Below are positions 46,559 to 55,506 of a stretch of 64,000 nucleotides of DNA, one piece after another. Source of the stretch: an uncultured Aliiroseovarius sp. (GTDB lineage Bacteria; Pseudomonadota; Alphaproteobacteria; Rhodobacterales; Rhodobacteraceae); assembly GCF_947497285.1 (NCBI RefSeq), contig NZ_CANMFT010000003.1, forward strand, positions 310,001-374,000, written 5' to 3'. The notes beneath the pieces are model-generated. The model was not told where the DNA came from. It saw only the letters and a program-made list of their open reading frames with translations, and searched no databases. Positions within the stretch are counted from its first letter, which is position 1. Every line of letters starts with the position of its first letter. A program made the translations under genes and the position numbers.

Positions 46559-47401
46559 ATGAATGACGACCGCAGCCATCCGTTCCGCGACAGCCATCAG
46601 GACCGTGAAGCGGCGCATCAAATACCCGATACGCCTCAAACCCGCGCGCAGGCGTATCGTCTGGCCTATGACGATCAGGAGTTTATGTGCCGCGATGAAT
46701 TGCGGCCCGTGCGCTGGCAGTTGGAGCTGATGAAGCCCGAGCTTTTGATGCAGGAATACGGGGTGGAGAGCACAGTCGTCCTGTTTGGCGGCGCGCGTAT
46801 CCCGGAACCTGCACAGAAGGACACGGCGCGGACCGAAACGCTGGCAGAGCTGTCACGGTTTTATGACGAGGCGCGCGAGTTTGCGCGGCTTATGACACTG
46901 CGATCCAAGGTGAATGGCCACCGCGAAAACGTGATTGTCACCGGCGGTGGTCCCGGTGTGATGGAGGCTGGGAACCGAGGCGCCGTGGACGCGGGCGGCG
47001 TGTCGGTCGGCCTGAACATCGTGCTGCCGCACGAGCAGGCGCCGAACGAATATGTGACGCCGGATCTGTGCTTCAACTTTCACTATTTCGCCATCCGCAA
47101 AATGCATTTCCTGATGCGCGCTGAGGTGATTGCCATCTTCCCCGGCGGCTTTGGCACGCTGGACGAGATGTTCGAAAGCCTGACCCTTATCCAGACCGGG
47201 CGCATGAAACGGGTGCCATTCCTGTTGTTCGGCCGCGACTTCTGGACCCGGATCGTGAATTGGGAGGCTTTGGCAGATGCCGGCACGATCAGCCCGGATG
47301 ATCTTGAGCTGTTTAACTTCGTCGAAACCGCACAAGAGGCGATTGAGATCATTGACGGATGGGGCAAATCAAGCAAACGGACTGATATTCCGGGGCGGTA
47401 A
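46559..47401 (+). CDS. LOG-family protein (nucleoside 5'-monophosphate phosphoribohydrolase-like)
   Basis: 280 residues of the LOG / TIGR00730 family, often misnamed lysine decarboxylase; members split nucleoside monophosphates, in plants cytokinin precursors. VIVTGGGPGVMEAGNRGA and the catalytic PGGFGTLDEMFE are both intact. The protein is longer than the short LOG type, with about 80 extra N-terminal residues. ATG at 46559 has AGGA about 10 bases upstream; a GTG six bases earlier is also in frame. Confidence 0.87.
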   Translation: MNDDRSHPFRDSHQDREAAHQIPDTPQTRAQAYRLAYDDQEFMCRDELRPVRWQLELMKPELLMQEYGVESTVVLFGGARIPEPAQKDTARTETLAELSRFYDEAREFARLMTLRSKVNGHRENVIVTGGGPGVMEAGNRGAVDAGGVSVGLNIVLPHEQAPNEYVTPDLCFNFHYFAIRKMHFLMRAEVIAIFPGGFGTLDEMFESLTLIQTGRMKRVPFLLFGRDFWTRIVNWEALADAGTISPDDLELFNFVETAQEAIEIIDGWGKSSKRTDIPGR

Positions 47402-47406
47402 TTCGC

Positions 47407-48009
47407 TTATGTCTTGCGCGCCATTTTGGTTGCGCGCGCTTTTACTCGCGTCAACAATTTGGTCGACCATGGAAGAAAAATATAGCTGATAAGCACGACG
47501 TTGACCGAGACAAGCAGAACCGTGCGCGCCAAGTCGGGAATAGTTGCAGGCAAAAGCAAATCGGCGACATAGCCCAAGATGGCGCCGATGGCGACGATCC
47601 AGAAGATCAGGATCAAAACGATTTCGACCTTGCTGATGTGCACCTTCGGATTGAGGAGCGGGGCAAGTTCGTCGAACTGAATATTGTTCGCAGTCTCTTG
47701 CGGATGTGCATCCAGTTCCGCCAAGTGTCTTTTGCGCGCGTCGGAAGATTCCCACTTTTTGAGGTTCTTGCGTGAATCGAATGCAAAGACGTTCACCAGT
47801 TCGCAGCATTCGTCGTCGTGTGAAAGGCTGTTTTGATCTCCCAGATACCCCGGCTGATTGGCGGCTGTTTTCTGCAACTCTCGGAGCGATTGCATGATGT
47901 CTTGTTCGTATTCTTGCCGGAATCGACGAATGATGATGGAGACGATGGGACGTAGATTTTTTGGCAATTCAGCACCTTGCTTCAATTTTTTCGCGACACC
48001 GGCGATCAC
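47407..48009 (-). CDS. Membrane protein with ABM-like domain
   Basis: About 200 residues. Residues about 22-115 resemble an antibiotic-biosynthesis-monooxygenase-type ferredoxin fold (RRFRQEYEQDIMQSLRELQK ... ANQPGYLGDQNS ... VFAFDSRKNLKKWESSDARK). Two hydrophobic segments follow at about 127-150 and 160-180. This domain pairing is known among uncharacterised bacterial proteins. The GTG start at 48009 has no clear ribosome site. Family call is tentative. Confidence 0.6.
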   Translation of the reverse strand: MIAGVAKKLKQGAELPKNLRPIVSIIIRRFRQEYEQDIMQSLRELQKTAANQPGYLGDQNSLSHDDECCELVNVFAFDSRKNLKKWESSDARKRHLAELDAHPQETANNIQFDELAPLLNPKVHISKVEIVLILIFWIVAIGAILGYVADLLLPATIPDLARTVLLVSVNVVLISYIFLPWSTKLLTRVKARATKMARKT

Positions 48010-48108
48010 GCCGAGAGCCGAAGGGCAGCGGGCATCATGCGCTCGCTTACCCTTATCCTATTGCAGCCCCGATCTGCCGCTGTGACGTCTGCGCCTCGTC
48101 ATTCTGCA

Positions 48109-48465
48109 TCAGCTTTCGACTTCAAAGATCGGGTCGAAGCCGGCCCAGATCATGCGTTTGCCGTCGAACGGCATCTCAGCCATGTCTTTCCAGCGCGGGT
48201 CGTTTTCCATGCGCTTGGCAGCAGCTTCACAGGTTTCCTTGTCCGGCCATTCGATCCAAGAGAATACGACGGCCTCGCCAGCTTCAGCCTTCACCGCGCG
48301 CTTGAAGTCGGTCACTTTGCCGTCCGGTGTAGTCTCGCTCCATGTCTCAACGATGCGGGTCGCGCCGTATTCCTGAAAGATCGGTGCGGATTGGGCGGCA
48401 AGGTCGCGATAGGCGTCCTTGCTTTTGATCGGCACCGGGATCAGGAACCCTTGAACATAGCTCAT
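48109..48465 (-). CDS. DUF1428-family protein
   Basis: 118-residue cytoplasmic protein of the dimeric alpha-beta barrel type (YbaA-like). MSYVQGFLIPVPIKSKDAY, WSETTPDGKVTDFKRAVKA, FSWIEWPDKETC and MPFDGKRMIWAGFDPIFE are the family's conserved stretches. Function unknown. It lies between rlmN and the ABM-like gene, same strand. Confidence 0.85.
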   Translation of the reverse strand: MSYVQGFLIPVPIKSKDAYRDLAAQSAPIFQEYGATRIVETWSETTPDGKVTDFKRAVKAEAGEAVVFSWIEWPDKETCEAAAKRMENDPRWKDMAEMPFDGKRMIWAGFDPIFEVES

Positions 48466-48547
48466 CTTGAAACCTCCACTTTAGGGGAGGGTGCCACCTA
48501 TCGGGCACCGCCCGAACCATCAGCATAGCGCGACAGGCAGGGACCGT

Positions 48548-49732
48548 CTATTGCCCCAAGCCCGCCTCGGCCTCGATCTGCCGTTTCGACTTGCGCGCGC
48601 GTTCCGTTTCAGACTTCAACTGACCGCAGGCGGCCATGATGTCTTCGCCGCGCGGAGTGCGGATGGGGCTGGCATAGCCGGCCTTGTAGATGATGTCTGC
48701 AAACGCCCGGATGCGGTTGTTCGAACTGCGGGTATAGGGCGAGCCGGGCCATTCGTTGAACGGGATCAGGTTGACCTTCGCCGGGATGCCCTTGAGGTGT
48801 TCAACCAGGCGGCGGGCGTCATCATCTGTGTCATTTACGCCGTTCAGCATCACATATTCAAACGTGATCCGTTCGGAGTTCGACAGTCGGGGATAGTCCC
48901 GTAGGACATTCAGCAACGTCTCGATATTCCAGCGCTTGTTGATCGGCACCAGCTTGTCGCGCACCTCGTCGGTGGTGGCGTGGAAACTGATCGCCAGAAG
49001 GCAGCCGATTTCTTCGGCGGTGCGGGCGATTTCCGGCACGACGCCTGACGTGGACAGCGTGATCCGACGGCGCGACAACTGAATGCCTTCCGGGTCCATG
49101 GCGATCAACATCGCGTCGCGCACATTCTCGAAATTATACAGTGGCTCGCCCATGCCCATCAGTACGATGTTGGACAGCAGTCGGGTTTCGTCCTTGGGCG
49201 CACCGGGTTCAGGCCATTCGCCCAGATCGTCGCGCGCGACCATGATCTGCCCGACAATCTCGGCCGATGTCAGGTTACGCACCAGTTTCTGGGTGCCTGT
49301 GTGGCAGAAGGAGCAGGTGAGGGTGCAGCCGACCTGCGAGCTGATGCACAGCGTGCCGCGACCTTCTTCGGGGATATAGACGACCTCGACCTCGTGACCG
49401 CCCGCGATGCGGACAAGGTATTTGCGGGTGCCATCTTCGGACACCTTCCGGGTCACGACCTCGGGAATTTCGATGACGAAATGCTCGGCCAGCAGCGCGC
49501 GGTAGGCCTTGGCAAGGTTCGTCATGACGTCAAAGTCACGCACGCCCCATTGGTAGATCCACTGCCACACCTGTCCGGTCCGCATTTTCGCCTGCTTTTC
49601 AGGTGTGCCCACAGAAATCAAAGCGTCACGCAATTGGTCACGCGTCAGACCCACGAGGTTGCGTTTGCCACCTTCGTCGGTCTTGCGGGGGATGGTCATA
49701 ACATCCTGTGTGATCGGTGCTGTGGGGTCCAT
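48548..49732 (-). CDS. rlmN: Dual-specificity 23S rRNA / tRNA (adenine-C2) methyltransferase
   Basis: 394-residue radical-SAM enzyme that methylates A2503 of 23S rRNA and A37 of some tRNAs. The 4Fe-4S motif CxxxCxxC is at C136, C140 and C143 ([11 protein letters not shown]); MGMGEPLYN and [10 protein letters not shown] are conserved, and the catalytic Cys is in IMAACGQL near the C-terminus. GGA lies 8 bases before ATG at 49732. Confidence 0.95.
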   Translation of the reverse strand: MDPTAPITQDVMTIPRKTDEGGKRNLVGLTRDQLRDALISVGTPEKQAKMRTGQVWQWIYQWGVRDFDVMTNLAKAYRALLAEHFVIEIPEVVTRKVSEDGTRKYLVRIAGGHEVEVVYIPEEGRGTLCISSQVGCTLTCSFCHTGTQKLVRNLTSAEIVGQIMVARDDLGEWPEPGAPKDETRLLSNIVLMGMGEPLYNFENVRDAMLIAMDPEGIQLSRRRITLSTSGVVPEIARTAEEIGCLLAISFHATTDEVRDKLVPINKRWNIETLLNVLRDYPRLSNSERITFEYVMLNGVNDTDDDARRLVEHLKGIPAKVNLIPFNEWPGSPYTRSSNNRIRAFADIIYKAGYASPIRTPRGEDIMAACGQLKSETERARKSKRQIEAEAGLGQ

Positions 49733-49839
49733 GGCGCGTTCCAGTTTGTGCAAGGCGGCAAGGTATAGTCCAGCAAACATAGCTTGTCACGCCATGGATT
49801 GCGCCATGGCGTATCAGAATGTCGTGAAGGGCCTGAAGC

Positions 49840-50367
49840 TTAACCGCCGCAGCGTTTGCCGGCTTCTTCGACCGCTGCCGTAAAGCCCAGAAGGCTGAAC
49901 GTGTCCTTGGTCTTCGTCCCGCGCGCACTTTGGGCATTCGCAATCGCAGATGCCCCACGCTTCATCGCGGCAATGATCTTGGCATCATCCGCGGGGGATG
50001 CTGACCAAGCCCATTCGCCTTCGGTGAACAGTTGGAAATCGGTTCCGCCAACGTTCAACGTCACGGTCGACCCCGGAGCGAAAGGATAGCCACCGGTGAA
50101 GGAGACCTCTCCGTTGACCTTTGCGCCAGGTCGGTAGCTGACAAACAAAAGGATGTCGCCGCGTTTCACCGCAACGGCACGCCCGTTCTTTGTGTTCACC
50201 GTTTCCTTGGGACTGGAGACACTCCAACATTCCGTTGGGTTGTCCTCTACAAACACACTCCAATCGGTGTTTGCAGCGACCCGGTTCGAACTTTCCTGAG
50301 CGAAAACGCCCGTCGCGGAAAGCGACAGGCCCAGTGCGCAAATCGCGCCTGAAATCGTTCGTTTCAT
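49840..50367 (-). CDS. Invasion-associated locus B (IalB) family protein
   Basis: 175-residue exported protein. Signal peptide KRTISGAICALGLSLSATGVFA, then the IalB-like domain with NPTECWSVSSPKE, FVSYRPGAKVNGEVSFTGGY and FQLFTEGEWAW; a Cys pair (one in ECW, one in the KRCGG end) may bridge. The family is widespread in free-living alphaproteobacteria and not tied to invasion. GGAGG about 11 bases before ATG at 50367. It is divergent from the asparaginase gene. Confidence 0.85.
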   Translation of the reverse strand: MKRTISGAICALGLSLSATGVFAQESSNRVAANTDWSVFVEDNPTECWSVSSPKETVNTKNGRAVAVKRGDILLFVSYRPGAKVNGEVSFTGGYPFAPGSTVTLNVGGTDFQLFTEGEWAWSASPADDAKIIAAMKRGASAIANAQSARGTKTKDTFSLLGFTAAVEEAGKRCGG

Positions 50368-50549
50368 ATCTAACACAGCCTCCAGCTGCCTCTGCCTCAA
50401 GCCCTTGCGCGTCCCAACCGTCTGACGCGGCCCTTGACTGTTGCGCTTGGGTCGTTTCCAAGTCTGTTCTTGGAGTTTAGCGCGAAATGCGCGCGTATTA
50501 AAAGCCCCTGCGGCGGAATTTCGCGCGTTTATTGGGAAAGGAGCCTTCA

Positions 50550-51548
50550 ATGACCCAACCAGAGCAGCTTGTCGAGGTTTGGAGGGGTGATATCCTTGAA
50601 AGCCAGCACGCTGGTCACGCCGTTATTTGCAACGCGAAGGGCGAGATTGTTGAGGCATGGGGCGATCCCGATCAGGTGATCCTGCCGCGCTCCTCGGCCA
50701 AGATGGTGCAATCCCTTCCGCTGATTGAAAGCGGCGCCGCAGATGCCGCGGGTCTGACGACCGAGCAACTGGCGCTGTCTTGTGCCAGCCACCAAGGGGC
50801 GGCGATCCACACCGACCGCGTGACGCGCTGGTTGGCAGAAATGGGGCTGGGCAATGATGACCTGCTATGCGGTCCACAGATGCCTGACGATCGCGACGCC
50901 AAGGTTGGGTTGATCAAAACCGACACAAGCCCCTGCCGGATCCATAACAATTGTTCGGGTAAACATGCGGGATTCCTGACGTTGACCCGTTATTTGGGCG
51001 CCGGGGCGGACTATGTCGATCTGGACCACCCCGTGCAAACCGCCATCAAGGCCGCGTTTGAAGACATCACCGGTGAAGACAGTCCCGGATACGGGATCGA
51101 CGGCTGCTCAGCGCCTAACTTCGCGTCCACGCTGGCGGGCATGGGCCGCGCCATGGGGGCGTTAGCAGGGGCGAAGGCTGGCGCGGGCACGCGTCAGGAC
51201 GCTGCCGTCCGCCTGCGAGAAGCGATGATGTTGCATCCCGAACTGGTCGCTGGAGAAACCCGTGCCTGCACCGAGCTGATGCGCGCCGCAAAAGGCAAGG
51301 CGGTGCTGAAAACCGGGGCCGAGGCGTTCTTTGTGGCGATTCTGCCGGATCAAGAGCTTGGAGTTGCGCTGAAAATCACCGACGGGGCCACGCGCGCGTC
51401 TGAATGCGCGATTGCGGCGATCCTTGTGAAACTGGGTGTTCTGGATGCGCGCGACCCGATGGTGAAGAAGCGGATGAACCCGGATGTGAAGAACTTCGCC
51501 GGGTTGACGACCGGAGAAATCAGGCCCTCCGCCGCGTTGCTTCGCTAA
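50550..51548 (+). CDS. L-asparaginase, Rhizobium etli type
   Basis: 332-residue amidohydrolase (Asparaginase_II family) turning asparagine into aspartate and ammonia. The positions match those known in the Rhizobium etli enzyme ReAV: S48 and K51 in RSSAKMV, S80 in LSCASHQG, C135 and K138 in NNCSGKHAGF, and a later Cys in GIDGCSAPNF. No signal peptide, so cytoplasmic. GGAAAGGAG precedes ATG at 50550. The stop codon overlaps that of the convergent TSUP gene. Confidence 0.88.
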   Translation: MTQPEQLVEVWRGDILESQHAGHAVICNAKGEIVEAWGDPDQVILPRSSAKMVQSLPLIESGAADAAGLTTEQLALSCASHQGAAIHTDRVTRWLAEMGLGNDDLLCGPQMPDDRDAKVGLIKTDTSPCRIHNNCSGKHAGFLTLTRYLGAGADYVDLDHPVQTAIKAAFEDITGEDSPGYGIDGCSAPNFASTLAGMGRAMGALAGAKAGAGTRQDAAVRLREAMMLHPELVAGETRACTELMRAAKGKAVLKTGAEAFFVAILPDQELGVALKITDGATRASECAIAAILVKLGVLDARDPMVKKRMNPDVKNFAGLTTGEIRPSAALLR

Positions 51549-52309
51549 AACCACTCGGACAGCAGCTTCAACGCCAGCGCGCTTGAGGCAATCACAAGCA
51601 CCGGTTTGATCAGCTTGGCCCCGATCCGGCTGGCGAGTGTTGACCCCAAATAGGCCCCGGCCATCTGGGCCACGCCCATCGCCAGCCCAAGCGCCCAAAG
51701 TGGTGGGGCGACGAGCATGAAGCCCACCAAGCCGCCGACATTTGACGCGAAGTTCAACAGCTTGGTGTGAGCAGTGGCGCGCAAGATGCCATAGCCCGCA
51801 AGGCTGACAAAGCCGATCATGAAAAACGCGCCCGTACCCGGCCCCAGCAGCCCGTCATAGAACCCGATCAGCGGCACGAAGGTGACGGTGAAAAGAAACG
51901 GCGTGATCCGTTCGTGTTTGTCGATGTCGCCCAATCCGGGCTTCACCGCAAAGAACACGGCGACGGCGATCAGCAGGACAGGCAGGGCCAAGCGTATTAC
52001 GTCGGTGGGCAAAGAGCTTGCCAAAAACGCCCCGATGACAGCGCCCGCAAACGACAAGGCAGCGGCTCGGATTTGGCGTCGCAGGTTCACGTGACCCGCA
52101 CGAGCATAGGTGACAGCCGCCATGCCGGCGCCGAACAACCCCTGAACCTTGTTGGTGGCCAGTGCGGTGACAGGCGGCACCCCTGCCAACAACAGCGCGG
52201 GCAACGTGATCAACCCACCTCCGCCCGCAATGCTGTCCACAAATCCTGCTACGAAAGCGGCGCCCAGCAACAGCAACACAACTTCAGTTGTCAGGTCAAA
52301 CACCGACAA
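51545..52309 (-). CDS. TSUP-family (TauE/SafE) membrane transporter
   Basis: 254 residues with about eight membrane segments in two repeats (VAGFVDSIAGGGGLITLPAL near 20-39 and its counterpart GFYDGLLGPGTGAFF near 150). The family moves sulfite, sulfoacetate and related anions. The start overlaps serB by 14 bases, so it shares that transcript. The substrate is unknown. Confidence 0.85.
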   Translation of the reverse strand: MSVFDLTTEVVLLLLGAAFVAGFVDSIAGGGGLITLPALLLAGVPPVTALATNKVQGLFGAGMAAVTYARAGHVNLRRQIRAAALSFAGAVIGAFLASSLPTDVIRLALPVLLIAVAVFFAVKPGLGDIDKHERITPFLFTVTFVPLIGFYDGLLGPGTGAFFMIGFVSLAGYGILRATAHTKLLNFASNVGGLVGFMLVAPPLWALGLAMGVAQMAGAYLGSTLASRIGAKLIKPVLVIASSALALKLLSEWF

Positions 52310-53174
52310 ACTCGGTCTTTGCGTAGCCTTGGATGTAAAGCAGTGCGGTTAGGTCGCCGTGGTTGATGCGGATATCACATTCGGCGGCGACCGAAGGTTT
52401 GGCGTGCAGCGCCACACCCGCCCCTGCCAGCCCCAACATACCAAGGTCGTTTGCGCCGTCACCGACCGCCATGACTTCGTCATGGGTCAACCCAAGTCTG
52501 GCAGAGATGTCGCGCAGCGCGGCAACTTTTGCCTCGCGTCCCAAGATGGGTAAACTGACCGTGCCCGATAGTTTGCCATCTGCAATCACAAGCGTGTTCG
52601 CCCGATTTTCATCGAAGCCAAGGGTTTGGGCAACATGGGCGGTAAAAGCGGTGAATCCGCCTGATACGAGTGCCGCATAGGCGCCATTCGCCTTCATCGT
52701 CGCCAACAATTCGCGCCCGCCGGGCATAAGCGTAATGCGGTTTGAAAGCACGTCTGCGATGACGGTTTCAGGCAATCCCGCCAACAGTCCGACGCGTTCC
52801 TTTAGCGCGCCGTCAAAATCAAGTTCGCCGTTCATCGCGCGCGCGGTGATGTCTTTCACACGGTCCCCGACGCCGGCTTCGTCCGCCAGTTCGTCGATGC
52901 ATTCCTGCTGGATCATGGTCGAATCCATATCCGCCAGAAGCATCTTCTTGCGACGCCCCTTGGAGGGTTGAACCACCAGATCGACACCCAGCACTTGTAG
53001 CTCTGACCAGACCTCCCACTGATTTGAAGGCAGGCGCTGCAAGTCGAACTCAGCGGCCTCGTCTGCGGAAAGCCATATCGCATCGCCGCCGCCCCATGCG
53101 TTGCGCAGGTTGTCGACGAGGGCGGGATCCAAATTACGTGCCGCCGGAACGGAAAGGAGTGTCGCGGTATACAT
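52296..53174 (-). CDS. serB: Phosphoserine phosphatase
   Basis: 292-residue HAD phosphatase for the last step of serine synthesis. Nucleophile D82 and D84 in LLADMDSTMI, LVSGGFTAF, and VMAVGDGANDLGML complete the motifs; an N-terminal regulatory-like region covers about 1-70. It lies in a minus-strand run Stf0-serB-TSUP, 1 kb from the divergent serC-serA. Confidence 0.95.
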   Translation of the reverse strand: MYTATLLSVPAARNLDPALVDNLRNAWGGGDAIWLSADEAAEFDLQRLPSNQWEVWSELQVLGVDLVVQPSKGRRKKMLLADMDSTMIQQECIDELADEAGVGDRVKDITARAMNGELDFDGALKERVGLLAGLPETVIADVLSNRITLMPGGRELLATMKANGAYAALVSGGFTAFTAHVAQTLGFDENRANTLVIADGKLSGTVSLPILGREAKVAALRDISARLGLTHDEVMAVGDGANDLGMLGLAGAGVALHAKPSVAAECDIRINHGDLTALLYIQGYAKTEFVGV

Positions 53175-53191
53175 GGGATTGGGCCGTCCAG

Positions 53192-54064
53192 TCAGAGAAA
53201 TAGCTCTTTTTGCTTTTCAATCAGTGCAAGCAATGGCGCGCGCTTGCGGTCCACTGATCGAAGCAAGTCGGGGTGTTCAGACCGGAAGCGAGCCACAAAG
53301 TCATTGCCCTTTTTGCCGGGAAGTTTCTTGTGTTGTTCTTCGACGCCTTCAGGCGGCACCGGCATGCCCAGCTTTTCGGCCAGAAGACGTGTGGCTCGGT
53401 CTGGGCCAAGGGCGTTCGTCATCTCATAGGAAAACCGGAAGCTGTCCAGCTTGGCCCGCGCGATCAAGGCCTCGGTCCGGCGCTCCATCCAGACAATCCG
53501 CGACATCGCCGCGCGGATTTGTCGGGCGTCGTAGTGAAACTGGTCATCGGCCTGCGCCAGGGCGTCCGAGCTGACATGCGGCGAATGGGCCACTTGTGTC
53601 TGGATCAGTCGTGAAACGGAAACAGCCTGCGACAAGATATCTTCGCGGATTAGCCATGCCGTTTTATGCGGTTGATAGAAGGACAGGAAACGAGCGCCCG
53701 TCGTAAACGCATAGACAATTTGTTTGTAGGTGATCTCCAACCCGAAATGACCGTTCTTCTGCTGCTGTCTTTGTATCAGCTCGACATATTCGCGCAGATT
53801 GCGAGCCGAATGACGTTTTGCGATCTGGTCGAGGAAATTGGGATTGAAGAACTCGCGGGGGCGGTTGGACAGTTCAGCATCGGCAATCAGCCCGCTTACC
53901 CGTGTGCTGCCGCTGCGGGGGGTAAAGAAAATCGCATACCGATTGGCCGGCGCGGGCTTCGACATGATCTTGTCGAACTTGCCTTGCTTGAATGACCCGT
54001 GGGCGAAAAAATCGCGCCGTCTTTTAATCAGGCTCATGATGAAGCGGGGATCAGCAAGCGGCAT
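53192..54064 (-). CDS. Stf0-type sulfotransferase domain protein
   Basis: 290 residues. The PAPS-binding start is visible in IFFTPRSGSTRVSGL, followed by NRPREFFNP and LEITYKQIV as in Stf0 (trehalose sulfotransferase) relatives. Such enzymes sulfate sugars or lipids using PAPS. AAGGAATCGAC lies just before ATG at 54064. It precedes serB by 17 bases; linkage to serine synthesis is not obvious. Acceptor unknown. Confidence 0.78.
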   Translation of the reverse strand: MPLADPRFIMSLIKRRRDFFAHGSFKQGKFDKIMSKPAPANRYAIFFTPRSGSTRVSGLIADAELSNRPREFFNPNFLDQIAKRHSARNLREYVELIQRQQQKNGHFGLEITYKQIVYAFTTGARFLSFYQPHKTAWLIREDILSQAVSVSRLIQTQVAHSPHVSSDALAQADDQFHYDARQIRAAMSRIVWMERRTEALIARAKLDSFRFSYEMTNALGPDRATRLLAEKLGMPVPPEGVEEQHKKLPGKKGNDFVARFRSEHPDLLRSVDRKRAPLLALIEKQKELFL

Positions 54065-54241
54065 GTCGATTCCTTGGTTAGACGCGGGCACTCTGACCAT
54101 GGGCGCGCACCTTGTTGCAAGGGCATTGTTGGGAAATTCAGCCCCGAAAGTTTCCGATCGGCGTCAAACATGCCGTTTGAACCTGACAAAGCGACGCATT
54201 TCGGCACTTTTCCGTCTTGCGCGCCTGTCTTGCGACCTCTA

Positions 54242-54296
54242 GTCCGGTGCGTGGGACACCCCTCCCCAACGAGGGGCACATATCTGCGAGGGTATC
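54242..54296 (+). ncRNA. Probable serC leader RNA
   Basis: Directly upstream of serC. CCCCTC (54259-54264) pairs with GAGGGG (54271-54276), and GGTG (54246-54249) can pair with CACC (54257-54260). The ACCCCTC strand can instead pair with GAGGGT (54288-54293), which is the serC ribosome site, giving two exclusive folds. A serC leader element whose last stem covers the ribosome site is known upstream of serC-serA in alphaproteobacteria; this fits but was not scored. Confidence 0.5.
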
Positions 54297-55442
54297 ATGA
54301 TTGATATTGCACAACCGGCGACGCGGCCGGCAAATCCGCGTTTTTCTTCTGGCCCCTGCGCCAAACCCCCCACATGGACCTTGGATGCTTTGTCGGACGC
54401 CGCGCTTGGCCGTTCGCACCGTGCCGCCATTGGCAAAGACAAGCTGAAAGCGGCGATCGAAGGCACGCGCGAGGTGCTGGGCATTCCGGCAGACTACAAA
54501 ATCGGCATCGTTCCTGCGTCAGATACTGGCGCGGTCGAGATGGCGATGTGGTCGCTTCTGGGCGCGCGTGGGGTCGAAGTGCTGGCATGGGAAAGCTTTG
54601 GCGCCGGTTGGGTTGCGGATGTGACCAAGCAGCTAAAGCTGGACGCGGTGACCAGGACCGCCGATTACGGCGAGCTGCCTGATCTGGCGACGGTCGATTT
54701 CACCAATGACGTTGTTTTCACCTGGAACGGAACGACCTCGGGCGTGCGCGTGCCGAATGGTGACTGGATTCCGGCGGGGCGCGAAGGTCTGACGATTTGC
54801 GACGCGACCTCTGCCGCGTTTGCCATGGACCTGCCGTGGGACAAGCTGGATGTAACCACGTTCAGCTGGCAGAAAGTGCTGGGCGGCGAGGCTGCGCACG
54901 GTATCCTGATCCTGTCGCCGCGCGCGGTTGAGCGTCTGGAAAGCTACACCCCCGCATGGCCGCTGCCGAAAATATTCCGCCTGACCAAAGGTGGTAAGTT
55001 GATCGACGGTATCTTCTCCGGCGCGACGATCAATACGCCGTCGATGCTGGCGGTCGAGGACTATCTGTTCGCGCTGGACTGGGCGCGGTCGGTGGGCGGG
55101 CTTGAGGGCTTGATCCATCGTGCGGATGCCAACACCAAGGCCATCGCCGATTTTGTCGAGATGCGCGACTGGATCGACTTTCTGGCGCATGACCCGGCGA
55201 CCCTGTCAAGCACGTCTGTCTGCCTGAAGTTCACCGATGATCGCATCAAGGACGGGGCTGCGTTTGCAAAGGCCGTCGCCAAGCGGCTGGAAGCCGAAGG
55301 TGTGGCGCTGGATGTCGGCGCATACCGTGACGCGCCCGCTGGTCTGCGCATCTGGTGCGGTGGCACGGTCGAGGCGTCGGATGTCGAAGCCCTGATGCCG
55401 TGGCTTGACTGGGCGTTCAACACCGAGATCGCCGCGCAATAA
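54297..55442 (+). CDS. serC: Phosphoserine aminotransferase
   Basis: 381-residue PLP enzyme converting 3-phosphohydroxypyruvate to phosphoserine. [10 protein letters not shown] start, [28 protein letters not shown], and PLP lysine K193 in [14 protein letters not shown] are characteristic of the alphaproteobacterial form. It is followed 64 bases later by serA in one operon. Confidence 0.95.
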   Translation: MIDIAQPATRPANPRFSSGPCAKPPTWTLDALSDAALGRSHRAAIGKDKLKAAIEGTREVLGIPADYKIGIVPASDTGAVEMAMWSLLGARGVEVLAWESFGAGWVADVTKQLKLDAVTRTADYGELPDLATVDFTNDVVFTWNGTTSGVRVPNGDWIPAGREGLTICDATSAAFAMDLPWDKLDVTTFSWQKVLGGEAAHGILILSPRAVERLESYTPAWPLPKIFRLTKGGKLIDGIFSGATINTPSMLAVEDYLFALDWARSVGGLEGLIHRADANTKAIADFVEMRDWIDFLAHDPATLSSTSVCLKFTDDRIKDGAAFAKAVAKRLEAEGVALDVGAYRDAPAGLRIWCGGTVEASDVEALMPWLDWAFNTEIAAQ

Positions 55443-55506
55443 GTTTTAGCCCTGCGCGAACAGCGCGGGGCTTCCCCCACTCATCTTTGTGAAAAGGACC
55501 AGACAC

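Noticed and set aside
48490-48509. GGTGCC/GGCACC hairpin between rlmN and the DUF1428 gene
   Set aside because: Six-base stem without a T-run; too weak to call a terminator.
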